From: an uncultured Flavobacteriales bacterium
GTDB taxonomy: Bacteria; Bacteroidota; Bacteroidia; Flavobacteriales; Schleiferiaceae
Reading direction: 5' to 3'
Assembly (NCBI GenBank): GCA_903821715.1
Contig: CAIJMB010000140.1
Span: 1 to 5,276 of the forward strand
DNA length: 5,276 nt
The notes below the pieces were generated by a model. It did not search any database, was not told the origin of the DNA, and was given only the letters and a program-made list of their open reading frames with translations. The translations under genes were made by a program, and so were the position numbers. Of the stretch, positions 4,936-5,276 are shown piece by piece. Position 1 is the stretch's first letter, and each line of letters opens with the position of its first letter.

Positions 4936-5276
4936 CCGTAGATCCGGTTCAAGACCATGGCAAGTCGGACGCCGGCCTGCACAAGTCGTTCTTCGAGACG
5001 TGCATAGTTCTCGTACCCGTAGTTGTAGCTTAGGTTTTCGACTCCTTCGGGCGGATAAATTCCAGCCATACGGAGCGCTTTGGATTCATTGGCCCACCCC
5101 AGGTAGGTTCCGCCTTGGTACTGCTTCACGCGGTCTTGTGGAGTCGTGCGCAATAGGTGCTGGCTGTATTCGGTGTACGAAAGCTGCTGTCCATCAATGA
5201 GTTCGCTGTCCCAAATGCGGTGGAGGTTGCTGCTTTTTCCGAAGTATTTAATTTTAAAGTCATTGCCGCCCTTGTC
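4929..5276 (-). CDS. S1/P1-family nuclease, C-terminal part, cut by window edge
   Basis: The minus strand is open from the right edge to TAA at 4931-4929, giving 115 residues. Near the start is SSNLHRIWDSELI, the S1/P1 zinc-site motif. Its His and Asp (HxxxD, visible residues 19 and 23) correspond to ligands His149 and Asp153 of nuclease P1. Further on are LGWANESKALR and, near the end, ERLVQAGVRLAMVLNRIYG, the usual C-terminal helix of these enzymes. The family cleaves single-stranded DNA and RNA to 5'-mononucleotides with three zinc ions, and is normally exported. The signal peptide and N-terminal Trp ligand lie outside the window. The protein ends in Cys. Its last codons overlap the Rrf2 start by 7 bases, making it the upstream member of a three-gene train, though a functional link with sulfur metabolism is not obvious. 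Confidence 0.88.
   Translation of the reverse strand, partial: DKGGNDFKIKYFGKSSNLHRIWDSELIDGQQLSYTEYSQHLLRTTPQDRVKQYQGGTYLGWANESKALRMAGIYPPEGVENLSYNYGYENYARLEERLVQAGVRLAMVLNRIYGC

Overview
The window looks like a chromosomal segment from a member of the Bacteroidota, of roughly balanced base composition. Two promoters match the Bacteroidetes -7 consensus TAnnTTTG (both read TAATTTTG). No clear Shine-Dalgarno sequences precede the starts examined. Ribosomal protein S16 carries the long Ala/Glu-rich C-terminal tail common in this phylum, and rpsP is followed by rimM. The combination of moderate GC with flavobacterial-type signals could fit a Cryomorphaceae/Schleiferiaceae-like lineage, but that placement is only a guess.

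Layout from left to right. Positions 1-197 (minus) hold the N-terminal 65 codons of an ATP-type phosphoenolpyruvate carboxykinase, cut by the window edge. A 63-bp divergent promoter region separates it from a plus-strand saccharopine dehydrogenase gene (261-1598). That gene converges on rimM (minus, 1586-2104) and overlaps it by 13 bp. rimM lies downstream of rpsP (minus, 2155-2727), forming a ribosome-biogenesis pair. The rpsP promoter lies at about 2781-2788. Positions 2821-3098 are filled by short degenerate repeats: a block of seven heptamers, then a GCYAA array in the opposite orientation that runs into the stop codon of the next gene. From 3089 to the right edge is a minus-strand train: an S1/P1-family nuclease (3' part only), an Rrf2-family regulator with a four-cysteine cluster, and a cystathionine beta-synthase with a C-terminal CBS-domain pair. 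Neighbouring reading frames overlap by 7 and 4 bases, so the three are probably co-transcribed.

The genes are mostly housekeeping: gluconeogenesis (pckA), lysine/saccharopine metabolism, 30S subunit assembly (rpsP-rimM) and sulfur amino-acid metabolism (Rrf2-CBS). I do not see a new defence or mobile system. The items most worth a second look are: (1) a stop codon inside the repeat tail of rpsP, after which the same frame continues with the same repeat up to a second stop 11 bases before rimM; (2) the inverted, 7/8/9-base-unit repeat arrays between rpsP and the CBS gene; and (3) the tight Rrf2-CBS coupling, which suggests a local cysteine or Fe-S responsive switch.
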